Assembly: GCF_004367745.1 (NCBI RefSeq) | Contig: NZ_CP037993.1 | Location: 5,456,001 to 5,520,000 of the forward strand | Direction: 5' to 3' | DNA length: 64,000 nt | Source of the DNA: Herbaspirillum huttiense | GTDB taxonomy: Bacteria > Pseudomonadota > Gammaproteobacteria > Burkholderiales > Burkholderiaceae_D | Part shown: positions 36,978 through 48,480 of the stretch, piece after piece | Position numbering within the stretch: position 1 is the stretch's first letter | How the letters are laid out: the number at the start of each line of letters is the position of its first letter | Program-made: the position numbers and the translations under genes | Notes under the pieces: generated by a model | Seen by the model: the letters and a program-made list of their open reading frames with translations, nothing else | Told to the model about the DNA's origin: nothing | Database searches by the model: none

Positions 36978-38471
36978 ATGAAACCGAAAATCGTCATTGC
37001 ACGCATGAATCACGAGACCAATACCTTCTCGCCGATTCCCACACCCCTTGAAGCCTTCGCCCCGCAATGGGATGCCGATGCGTATCGCGACCAGAAGGGT
37101 GCGCGTACCGCCATGGGGGCCTTCCTCGAACTGGCCGAACAGACCGGTGCCGAGATCGTCACGCCCCTGGCTGCATGGGCCAATCCCAGTGCGGCGGTGG
37201 CGGCCGATGCCTACACGGTGATGTGCGACGCCATCGTGCGTGCCATTGAAGGTGGCTGCGATGCCATCCTGCTGGACCTGCATGGCGCCATGGTGGCCGA
37301 GAACGCCGAGGATGGCGAAGGCACGCTGCTCGAACGCATCCGCCGCATCGCGCCCGATACGCCCATGGCGGTGGCGCTGGACCTGCATGGCAACGTCACG
37401 CAGAAGATGGTCACGCATGCCGATGTGATCGTCAGCTTCAAGACCTATCCGCACATCGACATGTTCGAGACCGGCGAGCATGCCGGCCGCCTGCTGCTGG
37501 CGCGGCTGCAGGGCAAGTCGCAGCCAACGATGGCCTGGCGCCAGGTGCCGGTGCTGTCGGCCACGCTGACCAGCAATACCTCGGCCTCGGCCATGCAGCG
37601 CGCCGTGGAAGCGGCCAAAGCGGCGGAGCAGGAAGCGGGCGTGCTGGCGGTGTCAGTGCTGGCGGGCTTCCCCCTGTCGGATTTCCGCGATGCGGGGATG
37701 TCGGTGGTGGTGGTGACCGAGAACGACACCGCACTGGCCGATGCCGTGGCCGAGCGCATCGCGCGGCAGATCTGGAATGAACGTGACGACTTCGTCTATG
37801 ACAGCTTGCCGCTGGCCGAATCGCTGGCGCAGGCACGCGCATTGAGCGAAGGTTCGGGACAGGGTCCGGTACTGCTGCTGGACCACAGCGACAACGTCAT
37901 GTCGGGCGGTACCTGCAATACCATGGACGTGCTGGAAGCCGCTCTGCAGGCGGGTCTCACGGGCATTGCCGTGGGCCCGGTGAGCGACCCGGAAGCGGTG
38001 GCGCAACTGGTGCAGGCCGGGGTGGGGGCGACCGTCACGCTGGCCGTGGGCAACAAGGTGGACCTGGCTGCGCAGGGCATCAGCAAGACGCCGCCGGTTT
38101 ATACCGGAAAGGTATCGGCCATCAGCGATGGCCGTTTCACCGTCACCGGGCCGATCTACACCGGTTCGACCTTGCAGATGGGGCGCAGCGTGCTGCTGGA
38201 CATCGGTGCGGCGCGCATCGTCGTCACCGAGGAGCGGGTCGAACCGTATGACCTCGGGGTCTTCACCAGCCTGGGCCTGGACCCGGCGCAGCAAGCCTTC
38301 CTGATCCTGAAGTCGCGCATGTATTGCCGTCCGGTCTTCGTGCCCATCAGCCGCGCGCTGGTGGAGTGCGATTCCGACAGCGGCGGCCCGACCAGCGCCA
38401 ATTTCCGGCTGTTCCCGATCAAGAAGGTGCGGCGGCCGATCTATCCGCTGGATCCGGCCATGGACTGGTAA
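36978..38471 (+). CDS. M81-family metallopeptidase, MlrC-like
   Basis: 497 aa, the usual length of M81 proteins. The family is named after MlrC, which degrades linearised microcystin peptides. Conserved blocks are the N-terminal ARMNHETNTFSP, two DLHG motifs (LLDLHGAMV and ALDLHGN) that contribute metal ligands, the central LLDHSDNVMSGGTCNT and the C-terminal VECDSDSGGPTSANF. Most homologues outside microcystin degraders have no known substrate. It lies 37 bp after the M20 hydrolase, so a second hydrolytic step on the same imported compound is plausible. Confidence 0.92.
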   Translation: MKPKIVIARMNHETNTFSPIPTPLEAFAPQWDADAYRDQKGARTAMGAFLELAEQTGAEIVTPLAAWANPSAAVAADAYTVMCDAIVRAIEGGCDAILLDLHGAMVAENAEDGEGTLLERIRRIAPDTPMAVALDLHGNVTQKMVTHADVIVSFKTYPHIDMFETGEHAGRLLLARLQGKSQPTMAWRQVPVLSATLTSNTSASAMQRAVEAAKAAEQEAGVLAVSVLAGFPLSDFRDAGMSVVVVTENDTALADAVAERIARQIWNERDDFVYDSLPLAESLAQARALSEGSGQGPVLLLDHSDNVMSGGTCNTMDVLEAALQAGLTGIAVGPVSDPEAVAQLVQAGVGATVTLAVGNKVDLAAQGISKTPPVYTGKVSAISDGRFTVTGPIYTGSTLQMGRSVLLDIGAARIVVTEERVEPYDLGVFTSLGLDPAQQAFLILKSRMYCRPVFVPISRALVECDSDSGGPTSANFRLFPIKKVRRPIYPLDPAMDW

Positions 38472-38691
38472 CACGCACCGGGCCTGCGTTGCGGGCCGAA
38501 GGGCTTTGCCGTAATACAACACCCCGGTATCGGGATATTCCCGAGTTGTGCCGTGCCGGGGAAGGCCTGTGTTAGCCTGCAAAGACAGCAAGGATGGGCT
38601 GCCCGTCCTTGCTGCCAGCGCCCGGCTCACGATCACAACAGCAAAACAGCACACCAGCCGCCGGTCGCCTCACTCAATCAGGGGAGACGGA

Positions 38692-40266
38692 ATGAAAAAC
38701 CTCAAGATCGGCGTACGCCTGGCCATCGGCTTCATTGCCTTGCTGATGTTGATGGCCGTGATGGTCGGCCTGGGCGTGTGGCGACTGGGCAATATCGGGG
38801 ACGCCACCGACGAGATGACCCAGATTGCGCTGAAGAAAGAGCGCGATGCCGTACAGTGGCATGCGGCCATCAAGGAAAACGGCGTGCGCACCTTCGCCGT
38901 CATGAAGAGTGATGACGATGCCTTCCAGCAATACTTCCAGAAGCAGATCGATGCGCAATCGGCCAAGATCAGCCAGCTGCAGAAGCAAGTGGAAGCGGCC
39001 ATCACCGATCCCGAGGAAAAGCGTCTCTTCGCGGAAGTCGGCAAGCTGCGTGCCGCCTATCGCGATACGCGGCAAAAGATCTTCGACATCAAGACCGCCG
39101 GCGACGATGCACGCGCCCGCGAGATGACCGATACCACGCTGGTGAAGATGATGGATGAGTATGCCGACAGCGTGCTGCGCTATGCTGATTACCAGAAGAA
39201 GGTGATCGACCAGGCCGCCAGTGAGATCAACGGCGACTATCGTTCAGGCCGCAGCATGCTGCTGATGCTGGGTGCGCTGGAAATCGTGCTGGGCGCGGCA
39301 CTGGCCTGGCTGCTCACGCGCAGCATCACGCGCCCGCTGAACCAGGCGGTGAGCATCGCGGAAACGGTGGCCGCAGGCGACCTCACCTCGCACATCGAGG
39401 CCAATAGCCGCGACGAAACCGGCCAACTGCTGGCCGCGCTCAAGTCCATGAATGGCAACCTGCAGGACATCGTGGGGCGCGTGCGTTCCGGCACCGAGAC
39501 CATCAACGTCGCCTCGCGCGAGATTGCCACCGGCAACCTCGACCTGTCGGCGCGCACGGAACAACAGGCCGGTTCGCTCGAAGAGACCGCATCGGCCATG
39601 GAACAGCTCACCTCCACCGTCAAGCAGAACGCCGACAATGCGCGCCAGGCCAATGCGCTGGCCGCATCGGCCTCACAGGTGGCCAGCCAGGGTGGTACGG
39701 TGGTGGAGCAGGTGGTGGCGACCATGGGCGAGATCCACGCTTCGTCGCAGAAGATCGCCGACATCATCGGCGTGATCGATGGCATCGCCTTCCAGACCAA
39801 CATCCTGGCCCTGAACGCCGCCGTGGAAGCGGCGCGCGCGGGGGAACAGGGACGCGGCTTTGCGGTGGTGGCCTCCGAAGTGCGCTCGCTGGCGCAGCGT
39901 TCAGCGTCGGCGGCCAAGGAGATCAAGCAGCTGATCGGGGATTCCGTGGAAAAGGTCGGCGACGGCAGCCGCCTGGTAGCCCAGGCCGGTGACACCATGC
40001 AGGAGGTGGTGCACAGCGTGGCGCGCGTGACCGAGATCGTGCGCGAGATCACGCTGGCCAGCCAGGAACAGAGTGATGGCATCGAACAGGTCAACCTGGC
40101 CATCACCCACATCGATGAAGCCACGCAGCAGAATGCGGCGCTGGTGGAAGAAGCGGCCGCGGCGGCGCGCTCCATGCAGGATCAGGCGGCCTCGCTGACC
40201 GAAGCGGTCAGCGTGTTTCGTCTTGATACCGCGTTGGTAGCGGACGCGCCAGCGCGTCCTCAGTAA
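38692..40266 (+). CDS. methyl-accepting chemotaxis protein
   Basis: 524 aa. TM1 about 10-32 and TM2 about 188-207 enclose a four-helix-bundle ligand domain of about 155 residues. A HAMP domain (about 208-262) and the signalling domain follow, with the conserved hairpin tip DIIGVIDGIAFQTNILALNAA and EAARAGEQGRGFAVVA. The C-terminus ends APARPQ with no NWETF-type CheR/CheB tether. GGGAGACGG precedes the ATG; the frame open from 38548 lacks a site. The ligand is unknown; adjacency suggests the imported compound of the upstream operon. Confidence 0.93.
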   Translation: MKNLKIGVRLAIGFIALLMLMAVMVGLGVWRLGNIGDATDEMTQIALKKERDAVQWHAAIKENGVRTFAVMKSDDDAFQQYFQKQIDAQSAKISQLQKQVEAAITDPEEKRLFAEVGKLRAAYRDTRQKIFDIKTAGDDARAREMTDTTLVKMMDEYADSVLRYADYQKKVIDQAASEINGDYRSGRSMLLMLGALEIVLGAALAWLLTRSITRPLNQAVSIAETVAAGDLTSHIEANSRDETGQLLAALKSMNGNLQDIVGRVRSGTETINVASREIATGNLDLSARTEQQAGSLEETASAMEQLTSTVKQNADNARQANALAASASQVASQGGTVVEQVVATMGEIHASSQKIADIIGVIDGIAFQTNILALNAAVEAARAGEQGRGFAVVASEVRSLAQRSASAAKEIKQLIGDSVEKVGDGSRLVAQAGDTMQEVVHSVARVTEIVREITLASQEQSDGIEQVNLAITHIDEATQQNAALVEEAAAAARSMQDQAASLTEAVSVFRLDTALVADAPARPQ

Positions 40267-40270
40267 TCGC

Positions 40271-41161
40271 TCAACGCGGCACGTCGCCTTCGACGGTGGT
40301 GCGATAGAGCGTGCGGCGCAGGTGTTGCGGGGTGATCGCGGCGTAGTGCTGGGTGCTGCGGTTGTCCCAGAACACCATGTCATGCGCCTGCCAGTGGTGC
40401 GTATAGACATTCTCAGGGCGCGTGATATGGGCGTGCAGTTCCTTCAAGAGCGCATCGCTTTCGTCACGCGGGATGCCGATGATGTGCGAGGTAAAGCCTT
40501 CGCTCACGAACAGGATCTTGCGGCCGCTTTCCGGATGGGTGATGACCACCGGATGCTCCACCGGCGGCACTTCATCGATCTGCTGCTGCGTCAGCGGCTG
40601 GCGCCACGGCGAGAGCTTGCGCAGGCGCTCGTAGCGGTAGACGTAGGAGTGCACGGCGCGCTTGCCTTCGAGCTGGGTCTTGAGCGCGGCGGGCAGGCTG
40701 TCCCAGGCGGCAGCGGTATTGGCGTAGAGCGTATCGCCGCGTTCAGCGGGCAATTCTTGCGAATGCAGCAGCGCGCCCAGGCTGGGCTTGGGCATGTAGG
40801 ACAGGTCCGAGTGCCAGTCCGCGCCGGCATCGACCAGGCCGATGGGCTTGCCGTTCTCGACCACGTTGGAGACGATCAGGATCTCCGGATGCCCGGCCAG
40901 GTGGAAGCGGTTGAGCACGTGCACCTGCAGCGGACCAAAGCGGCGGCTGAAATCGATGTGCTGCTGCGGCGTGATGCGCTGCTCGCGGAACACCACCACG
41001 CCATGCTCGACCAGCGCGCCGCGAATGCGCGCCAGCTCTTGCGCCGAGACCGGCAAGTTCAGGTCCAGGCCAACGATTTCCGCGCCCAGCGGGGCGTCGA
41101 AAGGACGGATCTCGAAGTGTTGCTGCGTCTGCTGCGTGCGTTCCAGTGTGGCGACCGACAT
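40271..41161 (-). CDS. TauD/TfdA-family Fe(II)/2-oxoglutarate dioxygenase
   Basis: 296 aa. The facial triad appears as WHSD (His and Asp near residue 116) and a distal His in NRSTQHYA. The 2-oxoglutarate-binding Arg is in RRTLYRTTVEG. Start at 41161 with AGGAG upstream; the longer frame start at 41197 has none. TauD-type enzymes hydroxylate sulfonates, aryloxyalkanoates or small amines. No sulfur or phosphonate genes lie beside it, so the substrate is open. It converges with the chemotaxis gene. Confidence 0.9.
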   Translation of the reverse strand: MSVATLERTQQTQQHFEIRPFDAPLGAEIVGLDLNLPVSAQELARIRGALVEHGVVVFREQRITPQQHIDFSRRFGPLQVHVLNRFHLAGHPEILIVSNVVENGKPIGLVDAGADWHSDLSYMPKPSLGALLHSQELPAERGDTLYANTAAAWDSLPAALKTQLEGKRAVHSYVYRYERLRKLSPWRQPLTQQQIDEVPPVEHPVVITHPESGRKILFVSEGFTSHIIGIPRDESDALLKELHAHITRPENVYTHHWQAHDMVFWDNRSTQHYAAITPQHLRRTLYRTTVEGDVPR

Positions 41162-41307
41162 GGGGGCTCCTGTGTAGGCGGTGCCAGCCCGGCGCATGTC
41201 CGGCTGGCCAAACGCCTATTACACTCCCCCGGCTACCCCGGAACAAGGAAGAAGAATTCATATCCTTATGCGGCAATCGAGATAGGGACTGCCGCAACCC
41301 CTTTAAA

Positions 41308-42240
41308 ATGGCGAGGATGAAACCGTCTGAGCCTTCTCCTTCACTTCACCCCGGAACCGCCCATTCTGCGGCACGGTCCCTGCCGCCACGCCCCGACGTC
41401 AGCGGCCTGAGCGCGGAGGAAGCCGCTGCACGCAAGGCGGCGCGCGACCAGCGCGATGCCCAGGTGCGTGGCGTGAGTTCGGTGGCCGAGATGCGTGAGG
41501 CCATCCGTGCGGCGAGTGCCGCGTTGCCCGAGGTGCATGAGATCGCGCGCATCGGCCCGCAGAAAACGGCGGCCTTCCGTGAACGGGCACGGGCGGGGTT
41601 GCCCTTCATCATGACGGGCATGGCCGGCCGCTGGCCGCTCTCGGCGATGTCGGTGCAAGCGCTGCGGGAACACTTCGGCCAGTTGCCGGTGCGGGCCCGC
41701 GTGGGCGACTACATCAACACCGCCTTCGCGCCCGACCGCGCCATGCAGGACATGACGCTGGTCGATTACCTGGAACAGGCGCTGGCCGATGAGAGCGGGC
41801 TGCCGCCCTATCTGGGCAACCTGGAATTGCGGGAATTGAATCGCCTGTGTCACTGGCCCAACTTCTTCGAGAAGATGGGACCGCCGCGCTTCTGGATCGG
41901 CCCGGCCGGCTGCATCACGCCGCTGCATTGCGACTATGACGACAATGTCTTCGCGCAGGTATGGGGCAGCAAGCGCGTCTGGCTGGCCCCGCCCCATCAT
42001 GACCAGTATCTCTATCCGAAGGAGGCCAACGCCATCCTGTTCGGTTCGCCCTTCGACCCCGATCATCCGGACCTGGAGCGCTTTCCGCTGGCGCGCCAGG
42101 CGGCACTGGTGTGCTGCGAGGTGCAGCCGGGGGAGATGCTCTACATCCCGGCGGGGTGGTATCACCAGGTCAGCTCATTGACCTTCTCGCTGTCGAGCAA
42201 TCGCTGGGCGCGGGGGCGGCCATTGGTGTTGGCTGCATAA
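41308..42240 (+). CDS. cupin_8 / JmjC-domain protein (FIH-like)
   Basis: 310 aa from the ATG at 41308; an ATG at 41317 is equally possible and neither has a strong ribosome site. The double-stranded beta-helix carries the iron ligands HCD (in PLHCDYDDNVFAQ) and a distal His in PAGWYHQV. A WGSKRVWLAPP strand sits between them. Such proteins are Fe(II)/2-oxoglutarate-dependent hydroxylases acting on proteins or RNA-linked residues; this one is not assignable to the ribosomal oxygenase subgroup with confidence. An N-terminal helical region (about 30-90) is unassigned. It is divergent from the TauD-type gene. Confidence 0.85.
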   Translation: MARMKPSEPSPSLHPGTAHSAARSLPPRPDVSGLSAEEAAARKAARDQRDAQVRGVSSVAEMREAIRAASAALPEVHEIARIGPQKTAAFRERARAGLPFIMTGMAGRWPLSAMSVQALREHFGQLPVRARVGDYINTAFAPDRAMQDMTLVDYLEQALADESGLPPYLGNLELRELNRLCHWPNFFEKMGPPRFWIGPAGCITPLHCDYDDNVFAQVWGSKRVWLAPPHHDQYLYPKEANAILFGSPFDPDHPDLERFPLARQAALVCCEVQPGEMLYIPAGWYHQVSSLTFSLSSNRWARGRPLVLAA

Positions 42241-42274
42241 GAAAAAACCCCGCGTCCGTTGCGGGACGCAGGGT
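42241..42274 (-). terminator. terminator shared by gatB and the cupin gene
   Basis: Stem AACCC..CGTCC/GGGACG..GGGTT. On the minus strand it is followed by TTTTTTC, the better orientation for gatB. It also lies immediately after the plus-strand cupin stop. Confidence 0.8.
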
Positions 42275-42311
42275 TCATTGCGCTGCTGCTTTATCAGGCA
42301 AGGGCCTTGTA

Positions 42312-43772
42312 TCAGCCCGCCAGCTTCTTGCGCAGCAGTTCCGTCAATTGCGCCGGATTGGCCGTGCCGCGTGTGGCCTTCATGGCCTGGCCGATCAGGG
42401 CGTTGATGGCCTGTTCCTTGCCGGCACGGAATTCCGCCACCGACTTTTCATTGGCCGCCAACACCTGGTCCACGAGGGCTTCCAGCGCGCTGCTATCCGT
42501 GATCTGCGTCAGGTTCTTGGCCTTGATGATGTCATCAGCCACGGAATCCTTGTCGGACCTGGCTTCCCACATGCCCGCAAAGACTTCCTTGGCGATCTTG
42601 TTGGAGATGGTGCCATCGGCGATGCGCTTCAGCAGCAGCGCCAGTTGCGCGGCCTTCACGGGCGCATCGGCGATGTCGGTGTCTTCGCGGTTGAGCGTGG
42701 AGGCCACGTCACCCATGAGCCAGTTGGCGGCCGGCTTGGCCTGGTCCTTGCCCGCGGCAGCCACCACGGCTTCGAAGTAGGAGGCCATGCCCTTGGATTG
42801 CGTGAGCACCATGGCATCGTATTCCGGCAGCGCATACTCGGCCACGAAGCGCTCGCGCATCGCGCCGGGCAGCTCGGGCATGGTGGTCTTGACGCGCTCG
42901 ATCCACTCCTGCGAGATGGCCAGCGGCGGCAGGTCGGGGTCGGGGAAGTAACGGTAATCCTGCGCGTCTTCCTTGCTGCGCATGGAACGCGTTTCCTTCT
43001 TGTCCGGATCGTAGAGGCGGGTTTCCTGGACCACGGTGCCACCGTCCTCGATCAGCTCGATCTGGCGGCGTACTTCGTAGTTGATGGCCTCTTCCAGGAA
43101 GCGGAAGGAGTTCAGGTTCTTGATCTCGCAACGGGTGCCGAATTTCTCCTGGCCCACCGGACGCACCGAAACGTTGGCGTCGCAGCGGAAGGAACCTTCC
43201 TGCATGTTGCCATCGCAAATGCCCAGCCACACCACCAGCGAATGCAGGGCCTTGGCGTAGCCGACGGCTTCGGCGGCGCTGCGCATCTCGGGTTCGGTGA
43301 CGATTTCCAGCAGGGGCGTACCGGCGCGGTTCAAGTCGATGCCGGTCATGCCCTGGTAGTCCTCATGCAGGGACTTGCCGGCGTCTTCTTCGAGGTGGGC
43401 GCGGGTCAGGTTGATGGTCTTGATCTCGGTCTTGCCATCCTTCTCCACGGCGAAGGACATGGTGCCGCCTTGCACCACGGGAATCTCGAACTGGCTGATC
43501 TGGTAGCCCTTGGGCAGGTCAGGATAGAAGTAATTCTTGCGCGCGAACACCGAGCGCGGTGCGATGGTGGCGCCAATGGCCAGGCCGAACTGGATCGCGC
43601 GTTCCACCGCGCCCTTGTTCAGGACCGGCAGCACGCCCGGCAAGGCCAGGTCCACCGGGCTGGCCTGGGTGTTGGGCTCGGCGCCGAAGCGGGTCGAGCT
43701 GCCGCTGAAGATCTTGGATTGGGTCGAAAGCTGCGTGTGCGTTTCGAGGCCGATGACGACTTCCCACTGCAT
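42312..43772 (-). CDS. gatB: Asp-tRNA(Asn)/Glu-tRNA(Gln) amidotransferase subunit B
   Basis: 486 aa, full family length. [20 protein letters not shown] opens the catalytic cradle domain and [12 protein letters not shown] is the family signature. The C-terminal YqeY-like helical domain (about 400-486, including [15 protein letters not shown]) binds tRNA. GatB phosphorylates misacylated Glu-tRNA(Gln) or Asp-tRNA(Asn) and amidates it with ammonia from GatA. Its presence implies an indirect route for Asn- and/or Gln-tRNA. It is the last gene of gatCAB. Confidence 0.97.
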   Translation of the reverse strand: MQWEVVIGLETHTQLSTQSKIFSGSSTRFGAEPNTQASPVDLALPGVLPVLNKGAVERAIQFGLAIGATIAPRSVFARKNYFYPDLPKGYQISQFEIPVVQGGTMSFAVEKDGKTEIKTINLTRAHLEEDAGKSLHEDYQGMTGIDLNRAGTPLLEIVTEPEMRSAAEAVGYAKALHSLVVWLGICDGNMQEGSFRCDANVSVRPVGQEKFGTRCEIKNLNSFRFLEEAINYEVRRQIELIEDGGTVVQETRLYDPDKKETRSMRSKEDAQDYRYFPDPDLPPLAISQEWIERVKTTMPELPGAMRERFVAEYALPEYDAMVLTQSKGMASYFEAVVAAAGKDQAKPAANWLMGDVASTLNREDTDIADAPVKAAQLALLLKRIADGTISNKIAKEVFAGMWEARSDKDSVADDIIKAKNLTQITDSSALEALVDQVLAANEKSVAEFRAGKEQAINALIGQAMKATRGTANPAQLTELLRKKLAG

Positions 43773-43817
43773 GATGTTGTCCTTGCGAATGCTGTTGTAG
43801 TTGACGAGAGCCCGCGA

Positions 43818-45284
43818 TCAGGCCGGTTCGCGCAGGTGCCAGTCGGTGGCCTGCTGGAACTGGTGCGCCACGTTCAAAAGGCGCGCCTCGTCGAAATAAT
43901 TGCCGATGATCTGCAGGCCGACCGGACGCTTGCCGTTCTTCTCGCCCTGTCCGAATCCGCAAGGAATGGACATGCCCGGCAAACCGGCCAGGCTGGTGGA
44001 GAGCGTGAAGATGTCGGCCAGGTAGTTGGCCACCGGGTCGTCGGTCTTGTCACCCAGGTCCCAGGCGACGGTGGGCGAGACCGGGCCCATGATGACGTCG
44101 CACTGGCGGTTCTCGCCAGCCAGGGCGCGCTGGAAGTCCTCGGCGATCAGGCGGCGGATCTTCTGGGCCTGCAGGTAGTAGGCGTCGTAGTAGCCGTGCG
44201 AGAGCACGTAGGAACCGACCAGGATGCGGCGCTTGACCTCGTCGCCAAAGCCTTCGGCGCGCGACTTCTTGTACATGTCGGCCAGGTCCTTGTAGTCGGC
44301 GGCACGGTGACCGTAGCGCACGCCATCGAAGCGCGACAGATTCGACGAGGCTTCGGCCGGGGCGATCACGTAATACACGGGGATCGACAGCTCGGTCTTG
44401 GGCAGCGAGATCTCGACCAGGGTCGCACCGAGCTTCTCGAACTCGGCCAGGGCAGCGCGCACGGCCGCTTCCACGTCAGCGGCCAGGCCGGCACCGAAGA
44501 ATTCCTTGGGCACGCCGATGCGCAGGCCCTGCAGGCTCTGGTTCAGCGAACGGGTGAAATCTTCCTTGGGACGTTGCAGGCTGGTGGAATCGCGTTCGTC
44601 GAAGCCGGTCATGGCGTTCAACAGCAGGCCACAGTCTTCGGCCGTCTTGGCAATCGGGCCGCCCTGGTCCAGCGAGGAGGCGAAGGCGATCATGCCGTAG
44701 CGCGACACGCTGCCATAGGTCGGCTTGATGCCGGTCACGCCGCACAGCGAGGCCGGCTGGCGGATCGAGCCGCCGGTGTCGGTGGCGGTGGCCGCCGGCG
44801 CCAGGCGCGCAGCCACGGCAGCGGCCGAGCCGCCGGAGGAGCCGCCGGGGATGGCGGTCTTGTCCCAGGGGTTCTTGACTGCACCGTAGAACGAGTTCTC
44901 GTTGCTGGAGCCCATGGCGAATTCGTCACAGTTGAGCTTGCCCAAGGTGACGGTACCGGCCGCGTTGAACTGCTCCACCACGGTGGCATCGAAGGGGCTC
45001 ACATAGTCCTGCAACATGCGCGAACCCGCAGTGGTGCGCCAGTTGCGGGTGACGAAGATGTCCTTATGTGCAATGGGCACACCGGTCAAAGGACCGGCAT
45101 CATTGCCTGCCAGGCGCACGTCGGCGGCCTTGGCCTGTGCCAGGGTGAGGTCGCGGTCCACATGCAGGAAGGCATTGAGGTCGCTGGCCGCGATGCGGTC
45201 CAGGAACAGGGTCGCCAGTTCAGTGGCGGAAATCTTGCGCGCTTGCAGTTGCGCGGACAATTCTTTGAGGGTGAGCTTGTGCAT
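43818..45284 (-). CDS. gatA: Asp/Glu-tRNA amidotransferase subunit A
   Basis: 488 aa amidase-signature enzyme that hydrolyses glutamine and channels ammonia to GatB. The catalytic Ser-cisSer-Lys set is visible as Lys in VPIAHKD and serines in [14 protein letters not shown]. The ATG at 45284 begins [14 protein letters not shown], the normal family start; the frame open to 45392 runs into the gatC end. GatC stops 73 bp upstream and gatB starts 45 bp downstream. Confidence 0.97.
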   Translation of the reverse strand: MHKLTLKELSAQLQARKISATELATLFLDRIAASDLNAFLHVDRDLTLAQAKAADVRLAGNDAGPLTGVPIAHKDIFVTRNWRTTAGSRMLQDYVSPFDATVVEQFNAAGTVTLGKLNCDEFAMGSSNENSFYGAVKNPWDKTAIPGGSSGGSAAAVAARLAPAATATDTGGSIRQPASLCGVTGIKPTYGSVSRYGMIAFASSLDQGGPIAKTAEDCGLLLNAMTGFDERDSTSLQRPKEDFTRSLNQSLQGLRIGVPKEFFGAGLAADVEAAVRAALAEFEKLGATLVEISLPKTELSIPVYYVIAPAEASSNLSRFDGVRYGHRAADYKDLADMYKKSRAEGFGDEVKRRILVGSYVLSHGYYDAYYLQAQKIRRLIAEDFQRALAGENRQCDVIMGPVSPTVAWDLGDKTDDPVANYLADIFTLSTSLAGLPGMSIPCGFGQGEKNGKRPVGLQIIGNYFDEARLLNVAHQFQQATDWHLREPA

Positions 45285-45357
45285 GGAGTCGATTACGCTG
45301 CGGTCTTGCGGGCCGGCTGGGCCGGAAGCGGACGGTGGCTGGCGCGAAGCGCCGGAT

Positions 45358-45660
45358 TCATTCGATGACCTTGGGCACCAGGTACAGGCCATCCTGGGTG
45401 GCCGGGGCTGGTTGCTGGTAGTCCTCGCGGCGATTGGATTCGGTCACGGCATCTTCGCGCAGGCGCAGTGCCAGCGCGGGTTCGATGGCGGCGATGGGGT
45501 GCGACAGCGGTTCCACGCCGGAGGTATCGATGGCCTTCATCTGCTCCACCAGGGCAAAGATGCCATTGAGCTTGTCCAGGGTGGCACCGGCCTGGGCCTC
45601 GGTGAGCTCCAGTCGGGACAGGTTGGCGATGCGTTTGACGTCGGAAAGGGCTAGAGACAT
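45358..45660 (-). CDS. gatC: Asp/Glu-tRNA amidotransferase subunit C
   Basis: 100 aa, typical length. [19 protein letters not shown] is the N-terminal helical signature and LREDAV...[12 protein letters not shown] the C-terminal belt that wraps around GatA and GatB. The ATG at 45660 is chosen on family length; upstream in-frame sequence is non-homologous. It is the first gene of gatCAB, divergent from mreB. Confidence 0.96.
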   Translation of the reverse strand: MSLALSDVKRIANLSRLELTEAQAGATLDKLNGIFALVEQMKAIDTSGVEPLSHPIAAIEPALALRLREDAVTESNRREDYQQPAPATQDGLYLVPKVIE

Positions 45661-47063
<1,403 letters not shown>

Positions 47064-47391
47064 GCCGGCCGAAAGTCGCAGAACAGCCACAGCACCAAAG
47101 TACAGCAGTATCAAGGTACATGGGCCTGCCGGACAGCAGGCCCGGGCAGCAAAGCATGAACCGGCAGCGATGTACTGCCGGATGAGTGGGGAACCGAACC
47201 GTTCGATATGACGCCGTTCACACCGACCAGCCACAGGATGCGCACCCCGCGTGCGCACCTGATGCAGCGTCGGCGGGTACGGGGTCGCCAGAGCGCCTCG
47301 GCTCCCCTTTTTGTTACCGTTTTCGACGCAGGAAGTGAGTTATCCGCCTGCAGCCGGTCACTTGGTGTGACCCTGCAGTCGGCCTGACGCC
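47064..47391 (+). other. 328-bp mreB-mreC spacer with two strong hairpins
   Basis: No gene seen. Two perfect stems follow mreB: GGGCCTGC/GCAGGCCC (47122-47143) and CCGGCAG/CTGCCGG (47161-47181). Neither has a T run, so they look more like mRNA-stability or processing elements than full terminators. A CCTTTTTG tract lies near 47308. Confidence 0.6.
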
Positions 47392-48480
47392 ATGGAAATC
47401 CCACCACTCTTCAAGCAGGGCGCTTCGGCCCGGGTGCGCGTGACCGTCTTTGCATTGATCTCGGTCGTGATGCTGGTGGTCGACGCCCGCATGCACGTGC
47501 TGGGCACGCTGCGCCAGGCGCTGGGCACGGCCCTCTATCCGTTCCAGACGGTGGCCATGGTGCCGCGCGACGCCTTCACCAATTCGTCCGAATACTTCTC
47601 TTCGCTGGCCTCGCTGCAGAAGGAAAACCGCGAGCTGCGCCAGCAGCAGATCGTCAACGCCCAGCTGATGCAGCAGGAACGCCTGCTGGCGGCCGAGAAC
47701 GTGCAGCTGCGCAAGCTGCTGGACATGCAGCAGAAGGTGCCGGTCAAGTCCATCGTCGGCGAGATTCTCTACGATGCGCGCGATCCCTTCACCCGCAAGA
47801 TCATCCTCAATCGCGGCTCGCAGCAGGGTGTCACGGCAGGCCAGCCGGTGATCGACGAGGTCGGCATCGTGGGCCAGGTGACGCGGGTATTCCCGTTCTC
47901 CTCCGAAGTGACGCTGCTGACCGACAAGGACCAGGCCATTCCGGTGCAGGTACTGCGCAACGGCCTGCGCAGCGTGGCCTACGGCCGCGGCCAGACCGGC
48001 GCGCTGGACCTGCGCTTCATGCCGGCCAACGCCGATATCCAGAAGGGTGACGTGCTGGTGACCTCGGGCATCGACGGTGTTTATCCGCCGGGCTTGTCGG
48101 TGGCCAGCGTGGCGCTGGTGGAAACCCGTTCGGCGGACTCCTTCGCCCGCATCGTGTGCCGTCCGCTGGCCGGCATCGACCGCCATCGCCAGCTGCTGAT
48201 CCTGCTGGTGGAACCGAACCTGGCGCCGCGTCCGGAGCCGGACGTGATCGATGAAAAATCGGCCAAGCTCTTCAAGCGCCGCCTGCGTGACAGCACCCGC
48301 GACAACAGCGCCGAGGATGCCAACGCCACGCCTAAAGACAAGCCCGCCGAAGACCGCAAGGGCGCCGCCAACGTGACACCGCCGGCCAAGCCTGCGGCAG
48401 CGGCCGCTTCAGCTACCCCGGCCGCGCCGGCTGCAGCAGCAGCCACCGCCAAACCGGCCGCCAAGGAACCCGCACGATGA
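47392..48480 (+). CDS. mreC: rod-shape-determining protein MreC
   Basis: 362 aa. Short cytoplasmic N-terminus, one membrane helix (about 17-33), a coiled coil rich in Glu, Gln and Leu (about 70-108), then two beta-barrel domains containing GVTAGQPVIDEVGIVGQV and DIQKGDVLVTSGIDGVYPPGL. The C-terminal 70 residues are an Ala/Pro/Lys-rich low-complexity tail beyond the conserved core. MreC links the MreB filament and PBP2 in the periplasm. It overlaps mreD by four bases. Confidence 0.97.
   Translation: MEIPPLFKQGASARVRVTVFALISVVMLVVDARMHVLGTLRQALGTALYPFQTVAMVPRDAFTNSSEYFSSLASLQKENRELRQQQIVNAQLMQQERLLAAENVQLRKLLDMQQKVPVKSIVGEILYDARDPFTRKIILNRGSQQGVTAGQPVIDEVGIVGQVTRVFPFSSEVTLLTDKDQAIPVQVLRNGLRSVAYGRGQTGALDLRFMPANADIQKGDVLVTSGIDGVYPPGLSVASVALVETRSADSFARIVCRPLAGIDRHRQLLILLVEPNLAPRPEPDVIDEKSAKLFKRRLRDSTRDNSAEDANATPKDKPAEDRKGAANVTPPAKPAAAAASATPAAPAAAAATAKPAAKEPAR

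Noticed and set aside
42111-45368. Very long plus-strand frame (1085 codons)
   Set aside because: It is antisense to gatB and gatA, which are unmistakable. The product has biased composition and no family.
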